NCBI RefSeq assembly: GCF_035917335.1 | Contig: NZ_CP109067.1 | Location: forward strand, 994,501 to 1,058,500 | DNA length: 64,000 nucleotides | Source of the DNA: Micromonospora sp. NBC_01813 | GTDB lineage: Bacteria > Actinomycetota > Actinomycetes > Mycobacteriales > Micromonosporaceae | Reading direction: 5' to 3' | In this document: in pieces, positions 7,982-16,734 of the stretch | Layout: every line of letters begins with the position of its first letter | How positions within the stretch are numbered: position 1 is the first letter of the stretch | Position numbers and translations under genes: made by a program | The notes under the pieces: generated by a model | Database searches by the model: none | Told to the model about the DNA's origin: nothing | The model's input: only the letters and a program-made list of their open reading frames with translations

Positions 7982-10015
7982 TCACCGGTGCAGATGGCAG
8001 GCCGACCAGCCGCCCCCGGGGATCGGCACCGGCTTCGGGGTCACCTCGGCGCAGATCTGCATGACGGACGGGCAGCGGGTGCGGAACCGGCAGCCCGACG
8101 GTGGGTCGATCGGGCTGGGAATCTCGCCGGTCGGCGTCGTGCGGCCGGCGAGGCCATGGCTGGCCGGCGTCAACATCGAGGCCAGCAGCGTCTTGGTGTA
8201 CGGGTGCGCGGGCTCGGCGTACACCCGGCTGGCCGGTCCGCTCTCCACCACCCGGCCCAGGTACATCACCGCGAGTTCGTGGCTGAGGTGATGCACCAGG
8301 GCAAGGTCGTGGGCGATGAAGAGGAAGGCGATCCCCTCGGACTCCTGAATGTCCTGGATGAGGTTCACGATCTGCGATCGGGTGGAGACGTCGAGCGCGC
8401 TCACCGGCTCGTCACAGATGATCAGTTGTGGTTCCAACGCCAACGCCCGGGCGAACGAGATCCGCTGGCGCTGGCCGCCGGAGAGCGAGCGCGGCGACCG
8501 GCGGGCCAGCGACGGGTCCAGCCCGACCCGTTCCAGCAGCCGTCCGATCCGGGAGCGACGCTCGGCCGGGGTGAGGCGGGAGTGCACCACCAGCGGCTCG
8601 GCTATGCTCTGGCCGACCGTCATCGAGGGATCCAGCGAGGCGTACGGGTCCTGGAAGACCATCTGCATGCCGCGTCGGTGGGACCGTAGCTCACCGCGGC
8701 TCATCGCGGCCAGGTCCCGGCCGAGGAACGTGACCTCCCCGCTGGTGGGTTCGATCAGCCGCAGAGCGAGTCGGCCGACGGTCGACTTGCCCGAGCCGCT
8801 CTCACCGACCAGACCGAGGGTGCGACCGCGCCGTACCGTCAGATCGACCCCGTCGACGGCGTGCACCACGACCCGGCGCAGCCCCAGCACGCCGCGGCGG
8901 ACCGGGAACTGCTTGCCGAGGTCGCGGATCCGCAGCACCGTGTCGGCGTCGGCGTCGGTGCGGGGATCGGCCGGATCGGCCGGCGGGCCGGGATCCGGCA
9001 CCGCGCCGGTGCCGGGCAGGTCGAGCTCGGCGTGCCGGCCGCAGCGGGTGCCCCGGGCGCCGTCGGCCAGCACGGTCCATGGTGGATCCTGGCGTTCCCA
9101 CTGCGGGAGTACGTGCGCGCACCGGTTGGCGAACCGACAGCCGGCGGCGGGGAAGCTGCCCGGTCGGGGCACCTGGCCGGGGATCACCGGCAGCCGCCGC
9201 GACTTCGCCGCGACGTCGGCGCTCGACGCGATGAGCGCGCTGGTGTACGGATGCCGGGGCGCGGCGAAGACATCACCGACCGGTCCGGATTCGACGACCT
9301 GTCCGGCGTACATGACGCTGAGCTGTTGCGCCATGGTGGAGATGACGCCGAGATCGTGCGAGATCAGCAGCAACGCCATGTCGAGCGCGTCGCGCAACTC
9401 GCCGAGCAACTGGAGGATCTGCAACTGCACCGTCACGTCCAGCGCGGTGGTGGGCTCGTCGGCGATCAGCAGTTCCGGCTCACCGGCGATGGCCATCGCG
9501 ATCAGCGCCCGCTGGGCCATCCCGCCGGACATCTCGTGCGGATAGCTGGCCGCCCGTTGCCGGGGATCCGGGATCCGGACCAGGTCCAGCAGTTCCACCG
9601 CGCGCTCGTTGGCCTGTCGTCGGGTCATCGGGGTGTGCCGGCGCAGGCTCTCGACGATCTGGTTGCCGACCGTGAACGCCGGGTTGAGACTGCTCAGCGC
9701 CTCCTGGAAGACCATGCCGATCCGGCTGCCCCGGAACCGGGTCAGTTCGGCGGCGGAGCGGCCGGTCAGCTCCTCACCGGCGAACCGGATCGAGCCGCCG
9801 GTGACCCGGGCTCCCTGGGGCAGCAGCCCGGCCAGCGCCAGGCAGGTGATGCTCTTGCCGGACCCGCTCTCGCCGACCAGCCCGAGGGTCTGGCCGGCGG
9901 CGACGGTCAGGTCCACCTGCTCGACCAGGTGGACCGCGTCGCGGCCGGAGCCGACGCTCACGGTCAGCCCGCTGACCTCCAGTAATGGGCGGGTCGTCGT
10001 CGTGGTGGAGGTCAA
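7982..10015 (-). CDS. ABC importer A: fused double ATPase (DppD-DppF type)
   Basis: One 677-residue protein carries two complete oligopeptide-type ABC ATPase domains. Domain 1 has Walker A GLVGESGSGKSITC, an MSGGMAQRALIAMA signature and Walker B LLIADEPTTALDV. Domain 2 has GESGSGKSTVGRL, LSGGQRQRISFARAL and ICDEPVSALDVS. Each ends in the cysteine-bearing oligopeptide tail (CRFANRCAHV; CRFRTRCPSV). In most bacteria these are two proteins. The frame is open further upstream, but the TTG at 10015 overlaps the permease stop (TTGA) and has GGAG six bases before it, so I chose it. It powers the permeases 10012-11897 with binding protein 12135-13778. It converges with the box-1 operon. Confidence 0.9.
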   Translation of the reverse strand: MTSTTTTTRPLLEVSGLTVSVGSGRDAVHLVEQVDLTVAAGQTLGLVGESGSGKSITCLALAGLLPQGARVTGGSIRFAGEELTGRSAAELTRFRGSRIGMVFQEALSSLNPAFTVGNQIVESLRRHTPMTRRQANERAVELLDLVRIPDPRQRAASYPHEMSGGMAQRALIAMAIAGEPELLIADEPTTALDVTVQLQILQLLGELRDALDMALLLISHDLGVISTMAQQLSVMYAGQVVESGPVGDVFAAPRHPYTSALIASSADVAAKSRRLPVIPGQVPRPGSFPAAGCRFANRCAHVLPQWERQDPPWTVLADGARGTRCGRHAELDLPGTGAVPDPGPPADPADPRTDADADTVLRIRDLGKQFPVRRGVLGLRRVVVHAVDGVDLTVRRGRTLGLVGESGSGKSTVGRLALRLIEPTSGEVTFLGRDLAAMSRGELRSHRRGMQMVFQDPYASLDPSMTVGQSIAEPLVVHSRLTPAERRSRIGRLLERVGLDPSLARRSPRSLSGGQRQRISFARALALEPQLIICDEPVSALDVSTRSQIVNLIQDIQESEGIAFLFIAHDLALVHHLSHELAVMYLGRVVESGPASRVYAEPAHPYTKTLLASMLTPASHGLAGRTTPTGEIPSPIDPPSGCRFRTRCPSVMQICAEVTPKPVPIPGGGWSACHLHR

Positions 10016-10956
10016 CGTGCTCCTGCCTTCCGCTGGTGCCCGCCGGACAGGGCCTGGCTGAGTCCGTCGCCGAGCACCTGGAAGGCGACGACAGTCAGGG
10101 TGATGGTCAGGCCTGGGATGAAGATCAACCAGGGTGCGATGGCGACCGACGAGAACGCTCGCTGCAGCAGGTTGCCCCAGCTCGCCTCCGGCGGTTGGAT
10201 GCTCAGCCCGAGATAGCTCATGGCGCCTTCGGCGACGATCGCCACGGCCATGGTGATGAAGATCTGGACGACCAGTGGGCCGGCGATGTTGGGCAGCACG
10301 TGGCGTAGCACCGACCTCAGGTGCGACACGCCGATCGAGCGGGCCGCCTCGAGGTAGGTCTCCTCGCGTACGGCCAGCGCCTGGATGCGGCTCAACCGGG
10401 CGAAGATCGGCACGAAGATGACCGCGAGGGCGAACATGGCGTTGCGCAGCCCGGGGCCGAGCACGCCGACGATCGACATCGCCAGCAGCAGGCCGGGGAC
10501 GCTGAGGACGGCGTCGACCAGCGTCATCACCAGCCGGTCCACCCACCCGCCGAAGTAGCCGGCGGTCACGCCGAGCAGCACCCCGCCGAGCAGGCCGAGG
10601 CCGACCGCCTGCAGGCAGGCCAGCAGGGAGGCGCGGGAGGCGTAGAGCAGTCGGCTGAGCATGTCCCGACCGAGGTCGTCGGTGCCCAGCCAGTGCTGTG
10701 CGGTGGGTGGTTCCAGGATCGCCCGGAAGTCGGTGGCGTACGGGTCGTACGGGCTGACCAGCGGGGCGGCGACGGCCAGCAGGCAGAGCAGCGCCAGGTA
10801 GCCGAGGGCGACCAGGGTCATCGGCTGACGGGCGACCCGGGCGGCCAGGGTGTCCCCGCGGACCCGGCGGTCCAGGCCGGCTGTCTCCAGCCCGCCACCG
10901 GGGACGCGGTCGGCGGCGCCCGACGGGACGCCGTGGGGAGCGACTGGTCGGCTCAT
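10012..10956 (-). CDS. ABC importer A: permease (DppC type)
   Basis: A 314-residue inner-membrane permease with the DppC pattern: an N-terminal cytosolic stretch, a first membrane helix (MTLVALGYLALLCLLAVAAP), a periplasmic loop containing HWLGTDDLGRDMLSR, then five further helices. The cytoplasmic coupling loop is EEAARSIG-like (EETYLEAARSIGVSHLRSVLRHVLPN). It ends AFQVLGDGLSQAL, typical for the family. Its ATG overlaps the stop of the upstream DppB-type permease by 4 bp (ATGA), and its stop overlaps the TTG of the fused ATPase. The transported substrate is unknown; regulation through box 2 suggests the island's growth substrate. Confidence 0.92.
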   Translation of the reverse strand: MSRPVAPHGVPSGAADRVPGGGLETAGLDRRVRGDTLAARVARQPMTLVALGYLALLCLLAVAAPLVSPYDPYATDFRAILEPPTAQHWLGTDDLGRDMLSRLLYASRASLLACLQAVGLGLLGGVLLGVTAGYFGGWVDRLVMTLVDAVLSVPGLLLAMSIVGVLGPGLRNAMFALAVIFVPIFARLSRIQALAVREETYLEAARSIGVSHLRSVLRHVLPNIAGPLVVQIFITMAVAIVAEGAMSYLGLSIQPPEASWGNLLQRAFSSVAIAPWLIFIPGLTITLTVVAFQVLGDGLSQALSGGHQRKAGAR

Positions 10957-11897
10957 GTGATCCGCACCTTGGGGTTGAGGAGGCCGTACGCGATGTCGAC
11001 GAGCAGGTTCGCGGTCAGCACCACCCCCGCAGACACCAGCACCACGGCCTGCACGACCGGGAAGTCCCGGTTGATGATCGCGTCGATGGCGAACTTGCCG
11101 AGCCCCGGCATGCCGAAGATCGACTCGACGATCACCGCGCCGGACAGCAGATGGCCGAGTCGGATGCCGAGCACGGTGATCGCCGGTGCCGCGGCGTTCT
11201 TCAGCGCGTGCTTGCCGATGACGGTGCGGGCCGGCAGGCCTTTCGACCAGGCGGTGCGGATGTAGGGCTGGTCGTACGCGGTGAGGAATCCGCTGCGCAA
11301 CTGCCGGGCCAGTTCAGCGGCGGTGAACACGCCGAGGGTGATCGACGGCATGATCAGGTTCTGGGCCCACGGGAGGACTCCCTCGCTCAGCGGGGTGTAG
11401 CCGGTGGCCGGCAGCCAGCGCAGCTGCACCGCGAAGACGGCGATCAGCATGGTCGCCAGCCAGAAGTTCGGTATGGCCAGACCGATGGCGCTGCCGAGCA
11501 GGCCGAGCCGGTCGACGGCGCGTCCGGCGTAGACCCCTTGCAGGAGTCCGGTCGGTACCCCGATCAGCAGGACGACGACGAGGGTGCCCAGGGCGATGCT
11601 CGCGGTCAGCGGTGCGCGGCGCAGGATCTCGTCGCTGATCGCCCGGCCGGTGACCACCGAGTCGCCCAGGTCGCCCTGGGCGATGCCGCCGAGCCAGTGG
11701 GCGTAGCGGACCAGGAAGGGGTCGTCGAGGCGTAGCTGCTGGCGCAGCGCGGCCAGCTGTTCCGGGGTGGCGTGTTCGCCGGCGATCGCCGTCGCCTGGT
11801 CGCCGGGTAGCAGGGCGACCAGGGAGAAGGCGCCGAGGGAAACGATCAGCAGCAGCGGGATCGCCGACAGGAGTCGCCGGAGGATGAGTGAGGCCAT
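10953..11897 (-). CDS. ABC importer A: permease (DppB type)
   Basis: A 314-residue permease with the DppB layout: helix 1 at the N-terminus (SAIPLLLIVSLGAFSLVALL), the periplasmic LLPGDQATAIAG stretch, the coupling-loop RTAWSKGLPARTVIGKHALKNAA, and LSGAVIVESIFGMPGLGKFAIDAI near the end, which is a hallmark of the subfamily. The ATG at 11897 is the first gene of the 11897-7982 transcript. KstR2-type box 2 lies 69-82 bp upstream, so this operon is probably repressed by the TetR protein at 21942-22583. The binding-protein gene is on the same strand further upstream, separated by a strong terminator-like hairpin and box 2. Confidence 0.92.
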   Translation of the reverse strand: MASLILRRLLSAIPLLLIVSLGAFSLVALLPGDQATAIAGEHATPEQLAALRQQLRLDDPFLVRYAHWLGGIAQGDLGDSVVTGRAISDEILRRAPLTASIALGTLVVVLLIGVPTGLLQGVYAGRAVDRLGLLGSAIGLAIPNFWLATMLIAVFAVQLRWLPATGYTPLSEGVLPWAQNLIMPSITLGVFTAAELARQLRSGFLTAYDQPYIRTAWSKGLPARTVIGKHALKNAAAPAITVLGIRLGHLLSGAVIVESIFGMPGLGKFAIDAIINRDFPVVQAVVLVSAGVVLTANLLVDIAYGLLNPKVRIT

Positions 11898-11965
11898 CTG
11901 TGCGCAGTCCTTTGGCCGCCGGAACGCTGTGTTGACCAGCGTCTGACTGTCCGGGCAACGTACCT

Positions 11966-11979
11966 AACGAGCGCTTGTT
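11966..11979. promoter_or_regulatory. KstR2-type operator, box 2
   Basis: AACGAGCGCTTGTT differs from AnCAAGnnCTTGnT by one base in the left arm. It lies between the binding protein's terminator and the permease start at 11897, so it should control importer A permeases and ATPase separately from the binding protein. Confidence 0.65.
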
Positions 11980-12057
11980 CGTCAACGGTCGGCCGGCGGT
12001 GCGCGGGCGTCGGCACCGACCTGCCACCAGTGCGCGGGCACCACGGCACCACGCACG

Positions 12058-12094
12058 CCGCGCCGTGGGATCCGGTGCGGATCCCACGGCGCGG
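12058..12094 (-). terminator. Strong hairpin terminator after binding protein A
   Basis: A perfect 16-bp stem (12058-12073 with 12079-12094) closes a 5-base loop (GGTGC). It lies 41 bp past the stop of the minus-strand binding protein. No T-tract follows, which is common for actinobacterial terminators. It would keep binding-protein transcripts from running into the permease genes, or only attenuate them. Confidence 0.65.
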
Positions 12095-12134
12095 ACGGTC
12101 GTTCGTTTCCGGCGGTGGCCCGCCGGGGCCGGTG

Positions 12135-13778
12135 TCAGGCCACCGGCACCCTGCCCTCGGTGATGTACAGCCCGTCGAAGGTCATGTTCGACCTGGTGGA
12201 ACCGCGTTGCACCCCGCCGACGTATGCGCCCATCGCGGTGTGCCCGGCGACGAAGAACAGCGGCACCCCGGCACCGGCCTCCGCGGAGGCCAGGGCGGCG
12301 GCCTGGCGGAGCAGGTCGGCCCGTTCGTCCGGGTCGACGGCGGCGTCGGCCCCGACGACCAGGTCCCGAAGTCCCGGGATCGTCTCGCCGGACGGGTTGT
12401 ACCGACCGTCTTCGAAGAACCGTTCGCGGAACCGGTTGGACGGTGACCGGGCCGGCGCCATCGCCAGCGGTGCCGCGGCGATCTGCGGTGGTGAGTCGGC
12501 CGTGCCGTAGAGGCGGGCGAGCATCTGCGCCGCGTCGATCAGCTGTAGGTCCATGGTGAACCCGGCCTGCTGCAGCTGCGCCTGTACCAGCTCACCCATC
12601 CGCACGTACGCGGTGAAGGTGCCGCCGATCTCGGCGGTGAACGTCACCCCGTCCGGATAGCCGGCTTCGGCGAGCAGCTCCCTGGCCCGCTCCGGATCGT
12701 ACGGATAGGCGTCGGCCAGCTCCGCCGAGTAGGCGACCGAGCCCTCCGGGAACCACTGGGTGGCTGCCTCGGACCGTCCGTCGGTCAACGCCTCGGCGAT
12801 CGCCTCGCGATCGAGGGCGTGCCGCAGCGCCTGGCGCACCCGTACGTCGTCGAACGGCTCGATGGCCTGGTTGATCAGCAGTGCGCGGATCTCGTTGGTC
12901 GACGACGACATCACCCGCAGTCGGTCGTCGTCGCAGGCCGCGCCGACCTTGTCGTCCTCGATGTACTGCACGTCGAGATCCCCGGCCTGCAGCGCGCCGA
13001 GGCTGGCGTCGGTCGAGGTTTCGATGAAGTCGATCCCGCCGAGCAGGCGTTCCTCGGCGTTCCAGTAGCCGTCCCAGGCTCGGACGTTGACCCGCTCGCG
13101 CGAGTACCAGGCCCCCTCGACGACGTATGGTCCGGCTCCGACCGGTGCGTCGCTGAACGCGGTGGAGGAGCCGGCGGCGCGGACCGCGTCGGGCGAGGCC
13201 ATCAGTCCGGGACGGTCGGACAGGATGATCGGGAAGGCGGCCGGGTTCGGCGGGTCCAGTTCGAACCGTACGGTGTGTTCGTCGACGACCTCGACGGCCT
13301 GGACGTTGGCGAGTTCGGCCTTGATGTTCGACTCGTCGTCGTTCATCGCCCGGTCGATGTTGAAGCGCACGGCCTCGGCGTCGAACGGGGTGCCGTCGGA
13401 GAAGACGACGTCCTCGCGGAGGGTGAACTCCATGACGCCGTCGTCGACGACGGACCACTCGGTGGCCAGGCCGGGTACGGGTTGGTCGTTGGCGTCGAGT
13501 TTGACCAGCGGGTCGAAGATCGTCTGCAGCACGGTGATCTCGTTCGCCTCGACCATCCGGATCGGGTCGAGCGAGCTGGCCGGAACGCTGCCGTACTTGA
13601 GGATGGCGGTCGGGTCGTGGGCCACCGAGCCGGAGGGTGTCGCTGGCGGACAGCCGTTCGCGTTGACGTCGGTGTTGGGGTCGGAGTCGGGGTCCGGGTC
13701 GGAACTGTTGCTACAAGCGGCGAGCGGTAGCAGGGACAACGCCAGCAACGGCGCGAGGGTGCGATGTGCGTGTCTCAC
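12135..13778 (-). CDS. ABC importer A: substrate-binding lipoprotein (family 5)
   Basis: A 547-residue extracellular solute-binding protein of the oligopeptide/nickel family 5. The N-terminus has a signal peptide with a lipobox (ALSLLPLAAC) giving a lipid-anchored cysteine, then an Asp/Asn-rich linker (SSDPDPDSDPN). Family marks are SLDPIRMVEANEITVLQTIFDPL, TEWSVVDDGVMEFTLREDVVFSDGTPFDAEAVRFNIDRA-type sequence and late NRFRERFFEDGRYN. It should capture the substrate outside the membrane and deliver it to permeases 10012-11897. Box 3 lies 89-102 bp upstream of its ATG. Many family-5 proteins carry ligands other than peptides, and the regulon context suggests a hydrophobic acid or glycoside here; that is inference. 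Confidence 0.92.
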   Translation of the reverse strand: MRHAHRTLAPLLALSLLPLAACSNSSDPDPDSDPNTDVNANGCPPATPSGSVAHDPTAILKYGSVPASSLDPIRMVEANEITVLQTIFDPLVKLDANDQPVPGLATEWSVVDDGVMEFTLREDVVFSDGTPFDAEAVRFNIDRAMNDDESNIKAELANVQAVEVVDEHTVRFELDPPNPAAFPIILSDRPGLMASPDAVRAAGSSTAFSDAPVGAGPYVVEGAWYSRERVNVRAWDGYWNAEERLLGGIDFIETSTDASLGALQAGDLDVQYIEDDKVGAACDDDRLRVMSSSTNEIRALLINQAIEPFDDVRVRQALRHALDREAIAEALTDGRSEAATQWFPEGSVAYSAELADAYPYDPERARELLAEAGYPDGVTFTAEIGGTFTAYVRMGELVQAQLQQAGFTMDLQLIDAAQMLARLYGTADSPPQIAAAPLAMAPARSPSNRFRERFFEDGRYNPSGETIPGLRDLVVGADAAVDPDERADLLRQAAALASAEAGAGVPLFFVAGHTAMGAYVGGVQRGSTRSNMTFDGLYITEGRVPVA

Positions 13779-13866
13779 TTCGTGGTCCCACCTTCGGTAG
13801 GCGGCAGATGCTCTACCGGCGGTGCGGCACGGCGCGACGCCGGCGAGAGTAGCGAGGAAGCTACCA

Positions 13867-13880
13867 ACAAAGCGCTTGCT
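13867..13880. promoter_or_regulatory. KstR2-type operator, box 3
   Basis: ACAAAGCGCTTGCT keeps the AGCGCT core and CTTGnT right arm; the left arm has AAAG instead of CAAG. It lies upstream of the minus-strand binding protein 12135-13778 and downstream of the IclR gene's stop. Confidence 0.6.
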
Positions 13881-13949
13881 TCGTCAACGGCGTGTTGCGG
13901 CGATGTTGCGGCCAGCGGCACGCGGCGGTACGGCGGTCGCCCGGCCGCC

Positions 13950-14001
13950 CCGTGCCGGCCGGCCGGTCAGCCGTCGCCGTGCCGGCCGGCCGGTCAGCCG
14001 G
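13950..14001. repeat. 24-bp direct repeat, two copies, over the IclR stop codon
   Basis: Two identical 24-bp copies (13950-13973 and 13978-14001) start CCGTGCCGGCCGGCCGG and end TCAGCCG, four bases apart. The second copy contains the stop codon of the minus-strand IclR gene (13994-13996). The CCGGCCGGCCGG core is self-complementary, so the repeats may serve as a terminator or have arisen by slippage. Confidence 0.7.
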
Positions 14002-14758
14002 TACCGAGTTCGGCCGTGATCAGGCCGGCTGCGGTGAGCAGCGCCGCCGCCACCTCGGGAATCCGGGTGTTCGGGCAACGGGCGGTCGGCATGCCGGCGG
14101 CCAGGGCGCCGCGCACCCGGCCGGCCGCGTCGCGCAGACAGACCCCGATCCCGGTGATGCCCCGCTCGCTCTCCTCGCGGTTCACCGCGTACCCGAGTCG
14201 ACGCGCGGTGGCCAGCTGGCGACGCAGGGCGGCGAGATCCTCCACCGCCGGTCCGTACGCCGCAGGCAACCCGCGTGGATAGAGGACCTCCAACTCCGCC
14301 GGCGAGAGCTGGGCGAGCAGGACCTTGCCGCCCGAGGTGCAGTGCGCCGACATCGACATCCCGGCCCGGGAACCGACCCGAAGGCCGTGGGTCGCCTCCA
14401 CGCCGTCGAGAAACCGGACCGCGGTGCCCTGCAGCACCGCCAGGTGCACGGTCTCCTGCAGTGTGCCGCTGAGCCGCTCCAGATGCGGGCGCACCACGCT
14501 GCGCAGATCCGGGCCCGGTCGCCCGGCGACCAGGCCCAGCTCCGCGAAGACCGGCCCGGGCAGGTACGCGCGTCGACCGTCCTGCACGGCGAAGCCGTGA
14601 TGCTTCAACATGCCGAGCAGCCGGTGCGCCGTCGACGGCGCCACCCCGAGGTGGCGGGCGGCCTCGGCCACGCCGAGCCGGGACCGCTCGCGCAGCAGCA
14701 GGATCAGGCGTAGGGCGTTGTCGACGGACTCGATCGGGTACGGCACGGCGTTCTGCAC
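13994..14758 (-). CDS. IclR-family transcriptional regulator of the gentisate operon
   Basis: A 254-residue IclR-type regulator. The N-terminal winged helix-turn-helix spans SVDNALRLILLLRERSRLGVAEAARHLGVAPSTAHRLLGML-like sequence in about residues 10-55, and the C-terminal effector domain contains VHLAVLQGTAVRFLDG and SAHCTSGGKVLLAQL. It starts with GTG at 14758. It is divergent from the gentisate dioxygenase gene, with only 57 bp between the two starts, so it almost certainly controls the 14816-17471 operon, and probably itself. IclR proteins of aromatic pathways commonly bind a pathway compound. No KstR2-type box is in the shared intergenic space, so this module appears to have its own control. 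Confidence 0.9.
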   Translation of the reverse strand: MQNAVPYPIESVDNALRLILLLRERSRLGVAEAARHLGVAPSTAHRLLGMLKHHGFAVQDGRRAYLPGPVFAELGLVAGRPGPDLRSVVRPHLERLSGTLQETVHLAVLQGTAVRFLDGVEATHGLRVGSRAGMSMSAHCTSGGKVLLAQLSPAELEVLYPRGLPAAYGPAVEDLAALRRQLATARRLGYAVNREESERGITGIGVCLRDAAGRVRGALAAGMPTARCPNTRIPEVAAALLTAAGLITAELGTG

Positions 14759-14815
14759 GGGAGAATTATGACCACGCGATCATTCCGTCGTAAAGAAGGT
14801 TCCTAGCCTGGCCGC
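14759..14815. promoter_or_regulatory. Divergent promoter region, IclR gene / gentisate operon
   Basis: This 57-bp stretch separates two divergent starts. It is much more AT-rich than its surroundings, and a loose inverted repeat (ATGA at 14768-14771 against TCAT at 14780-14783) could be the IclR site. I cannot assign -35/-10 boxes with confidence. Confidence 0.4.
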
Positions 14816-15907
14816 ATGGTTGACGTGGACTCCAAGGGCGCTGCCGAGACGGTGCAGGACCGCGCTCTGCAGCAGCTCTACACCGACTTCGACGCCGCCG
14901 GGCTCAAGCCGCTCTGGACCGTACGGGCCGGCTTGATGCCGGTCGCCCCGACGCCCCGCGCCGTGCCGCACGTCTGGCCGTGGGACCGGCTGCTGCCGCT
15001 CGCCGCCCGCGCCGGCGACCTGGTCCCGGTCGGCCGGGGCGGTGAACGCCGGGCCATCGCGTTGGCCAACCCCGGCCTGCCCGGCGACCCGTTCGCCACC
15101 GCGACGCTGTGGGCGGCGGTGCAGTACCTCGGCCCCCGGGAGGTCGCGCCCGCCCACCGGCACAGTCAGAACGCGTTCCGCTTCGTTCTCGAGGGAGAGG
15201 GCGTCTGGACCGTGGTCGACGGTGACCCCGTCGCCATGCGCCGCGGCGACCTGCTGCTCACCCCGGGATGGGCCTGGCACGAGCACCACAACACCGCCGA
15301 CGCCCCGATGGTCTGGCTGGACGGGCTCGACATTCCGCTGAACGCCCAACTCGACGCGGGCTTCTTCGAGTTCGGCCCGGACGAGCTCACCGACACCTCG
15401 ACCCCGGCGGTCTCCCGGGGCGAGCGGCTCTGGGCGCATCCGGGGCTACGGCCGTTGGCGATCGACCGGGACACCGTCAACTCGCCGCTGCCGGCGTACC
15501 GCTGGGCACACACCGATGCGGCGCTCGCCGCCCAACTGGAACTCGCCGGCGAAGGACATCCGTGCCTGGTCGAACCCGGCCACGCCGCGGTGCGCTTCGT
15601 CAATCCGACCACCGGCCGCGACGCCCTGGCGACGTTGCGGCTGGAGATGCACCGGTTGACCGCCGGAACCCGTACCGCCCTGCGGCGGGAGGTCGGCTCA
15701 TCGGTCTGGCAGGTCTTCAGCGGGCACGCCACCGTCGTGCTCGGTGACGAGGAACGGGAACTCGGCGTCGGCGACCTGTTCGCCGTGCCGTCATGGTGCC
15801 CGGTCAGCGTGCGGACCGACGCCGGCGCGGACCTGTTCCGGTTCAGTGACGCGCCCACTTACGAGGCGCTGCACCTGGCACGACACGAGCAGGAGGATCC
15901 GGCATGA
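14816..15907 (+). CDS. Gentisate 1,2-dioxygenase-like double-cupin enzyme
   Basis: A 363-residue bicupin dioxygenase. It should open the ring of gentisate (2,5-dihydroxybenzoate) with O2 and Fe(II) to give maleylpyruvate. The first cupin carries the metal histidines in PAHRHSQNAFRFVLEGEG, followed by RRGDLLLTPGWAWHEHHN and the conserved VWLDGLDIPL. The second, weaker cupin (about residues 270-350) ends GDLFAVPSWCPVSV. Length is near the usual for GtdA/NagI enzymes. Its stop overlaps the ATG of the next gene (ATGA). The three-gene run dioxygenase, hydrolase and isomerase is the whole lower gentisate pathway. 1-Hydroxy-2-naphthoate dioxygenase is a close relative and cannot be excluded from sequence alone. 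Confidence 0.85.
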   Translation: MVDVDSKGAAETVQDRALQQLYTDFDAAGLKPLWTVRAGLMPVAPTPRAVPHVWPWDRLLPLAARAGDLVPVGRGGERRAIALANPGLPGDPFATATLWAAVQYLGPREVAPAHRHSQNAFRFVLEGEGVWTVVDGDPVAMRRGDLLLTPGWAWHEHHNTADAPMVWLDGLDIPLNAQLDAGFFEFGPDELTDTSTPAVSRGERLWAHPGLRPLAIDRDTVNSPLPAYRWAHTDAALAAQLELAGEGHPCLVEPGHAAVRFVNPTTGRDALATLRLEMHRLTAGTRTALRREVGSSVWQVFSGHATVVLGDEERELGVGDLFAVPSWCPVSVRTDAGADLFRFSDAPTYEALHLARHEQEDPA

Positions 15908-16734
15908 GGCTGGCGACCATCCGCACCGCGACCGGGACCGCCGCGGTGCGGCTCGACCCCGAGGCAGCCGTCGAACTCGGGGTGGCCGACGTCGGGGAAC
16001 TGCTGACCGATCCGGGGTGGGCCGACCGCGCCGCCGCGGCCGACGGTGCCCGACACCCGCTCGACGGTCTCGACCACGCGCCGCTGATCACCCGACCCGA
16101 GAAGATCGTCTGCGTCGGGCTCAACTACCGGCGGCACATCCTGGAGATGGGGCGGGAGCTTCCCGAGTATCCGACGATCTTCGCCAAGTACCCGTCGGCG
16201 CTGATCGGTGCCGGCGACCCGGTCATCCTGCCGGCTGCCTCGGGCGCCATGGACTGGGAGGTCGAACTGGCCGTCGTCATCGGCACCCCGGTCCGGCACG
16301 CCACCGACGCCCAGGCGGCCGCCGCCATCGCCGGCTACACGGTGCTCAACGACGTCACCGCCCGGGACTGGCAGTACCGCACCCCGCAGTGGCTGGCCGG
16401 CAAGACGTTCGAGGCGACCACACCGTTGGGCCCCTGCCTGGTCACCCCGGACGAGTTGGACCTCGACGCCGGACTCGCCGTCGAGTGCCTGGTCAACGGC
16501 GAGGTCGTGCAGCGGTCGGACAGCACCGAGCTGGTCTTCGGCCCGGCGCGGCTGGTGTCGTACCTGTCGACCATCTTCACCCTTCGGCCCGGCGACGTGA
16601 TCGCCACCGGCACGCCCGGCGGCGTCGGCCACGCCCGCAAACCACCCCGCTACCTCGCCGACGGCGACCTGCTGGTCACCCGGATCGGCGGCATCGGGGA
16701 ATGCCGCAACACCTGCCGGTCGGAGCGGCGATGA
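15904..16734 (+). CDS. Fumarylpyruvate hydrolase-type enzyme (FAH family)
   Basis: A 276-residue fumarylacetoacetate hydrolase-family protein. The catalytic domain starts about residue 60 (ITRPEKIVCVGLNYRRHILEM) and has FAKYPSALIGAGDP, the metal-binding MDWEVELAVVIG, VLNDVTARDWQ and DVIATGTPGGVG. In the gentisate pathway this family hydrolyses fumarylpyruvate to fumarate and pyruvate. The ATG overlaps the dioxygenase stop by 4 bp, and its own stop overlaps the isomerase start, so all three should be made together. The glutathione-independent, mycothiol-type isomerase next door fits the fumarylpyruvate route over direct maleylpyruvate cleavage. Confidence 0.87.
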   Translation: MRLATIRTATGTAAVRLDPEAAVELGVADVGELLTDPGWADRAAAADGARHPLDGLDHAPLITRPEKIVCVGLNYRRHILEMGRELPEYPTIFAKYPSALIGAGDPVILPAASGAMDWEVELAVVIGTPVRHATDAQAAAAIAGYTVLNDVTARDWQYRTPQWLAGKTFEATTPLGPCLVTPDELDLDAGLAVECLVNGEVVQRSDSTELVFGPARLVSYLSTIFTLRPGDVIATGTPGGVGHARKPPRYLADGDLLVTRIGGIGECRNTCRSERR

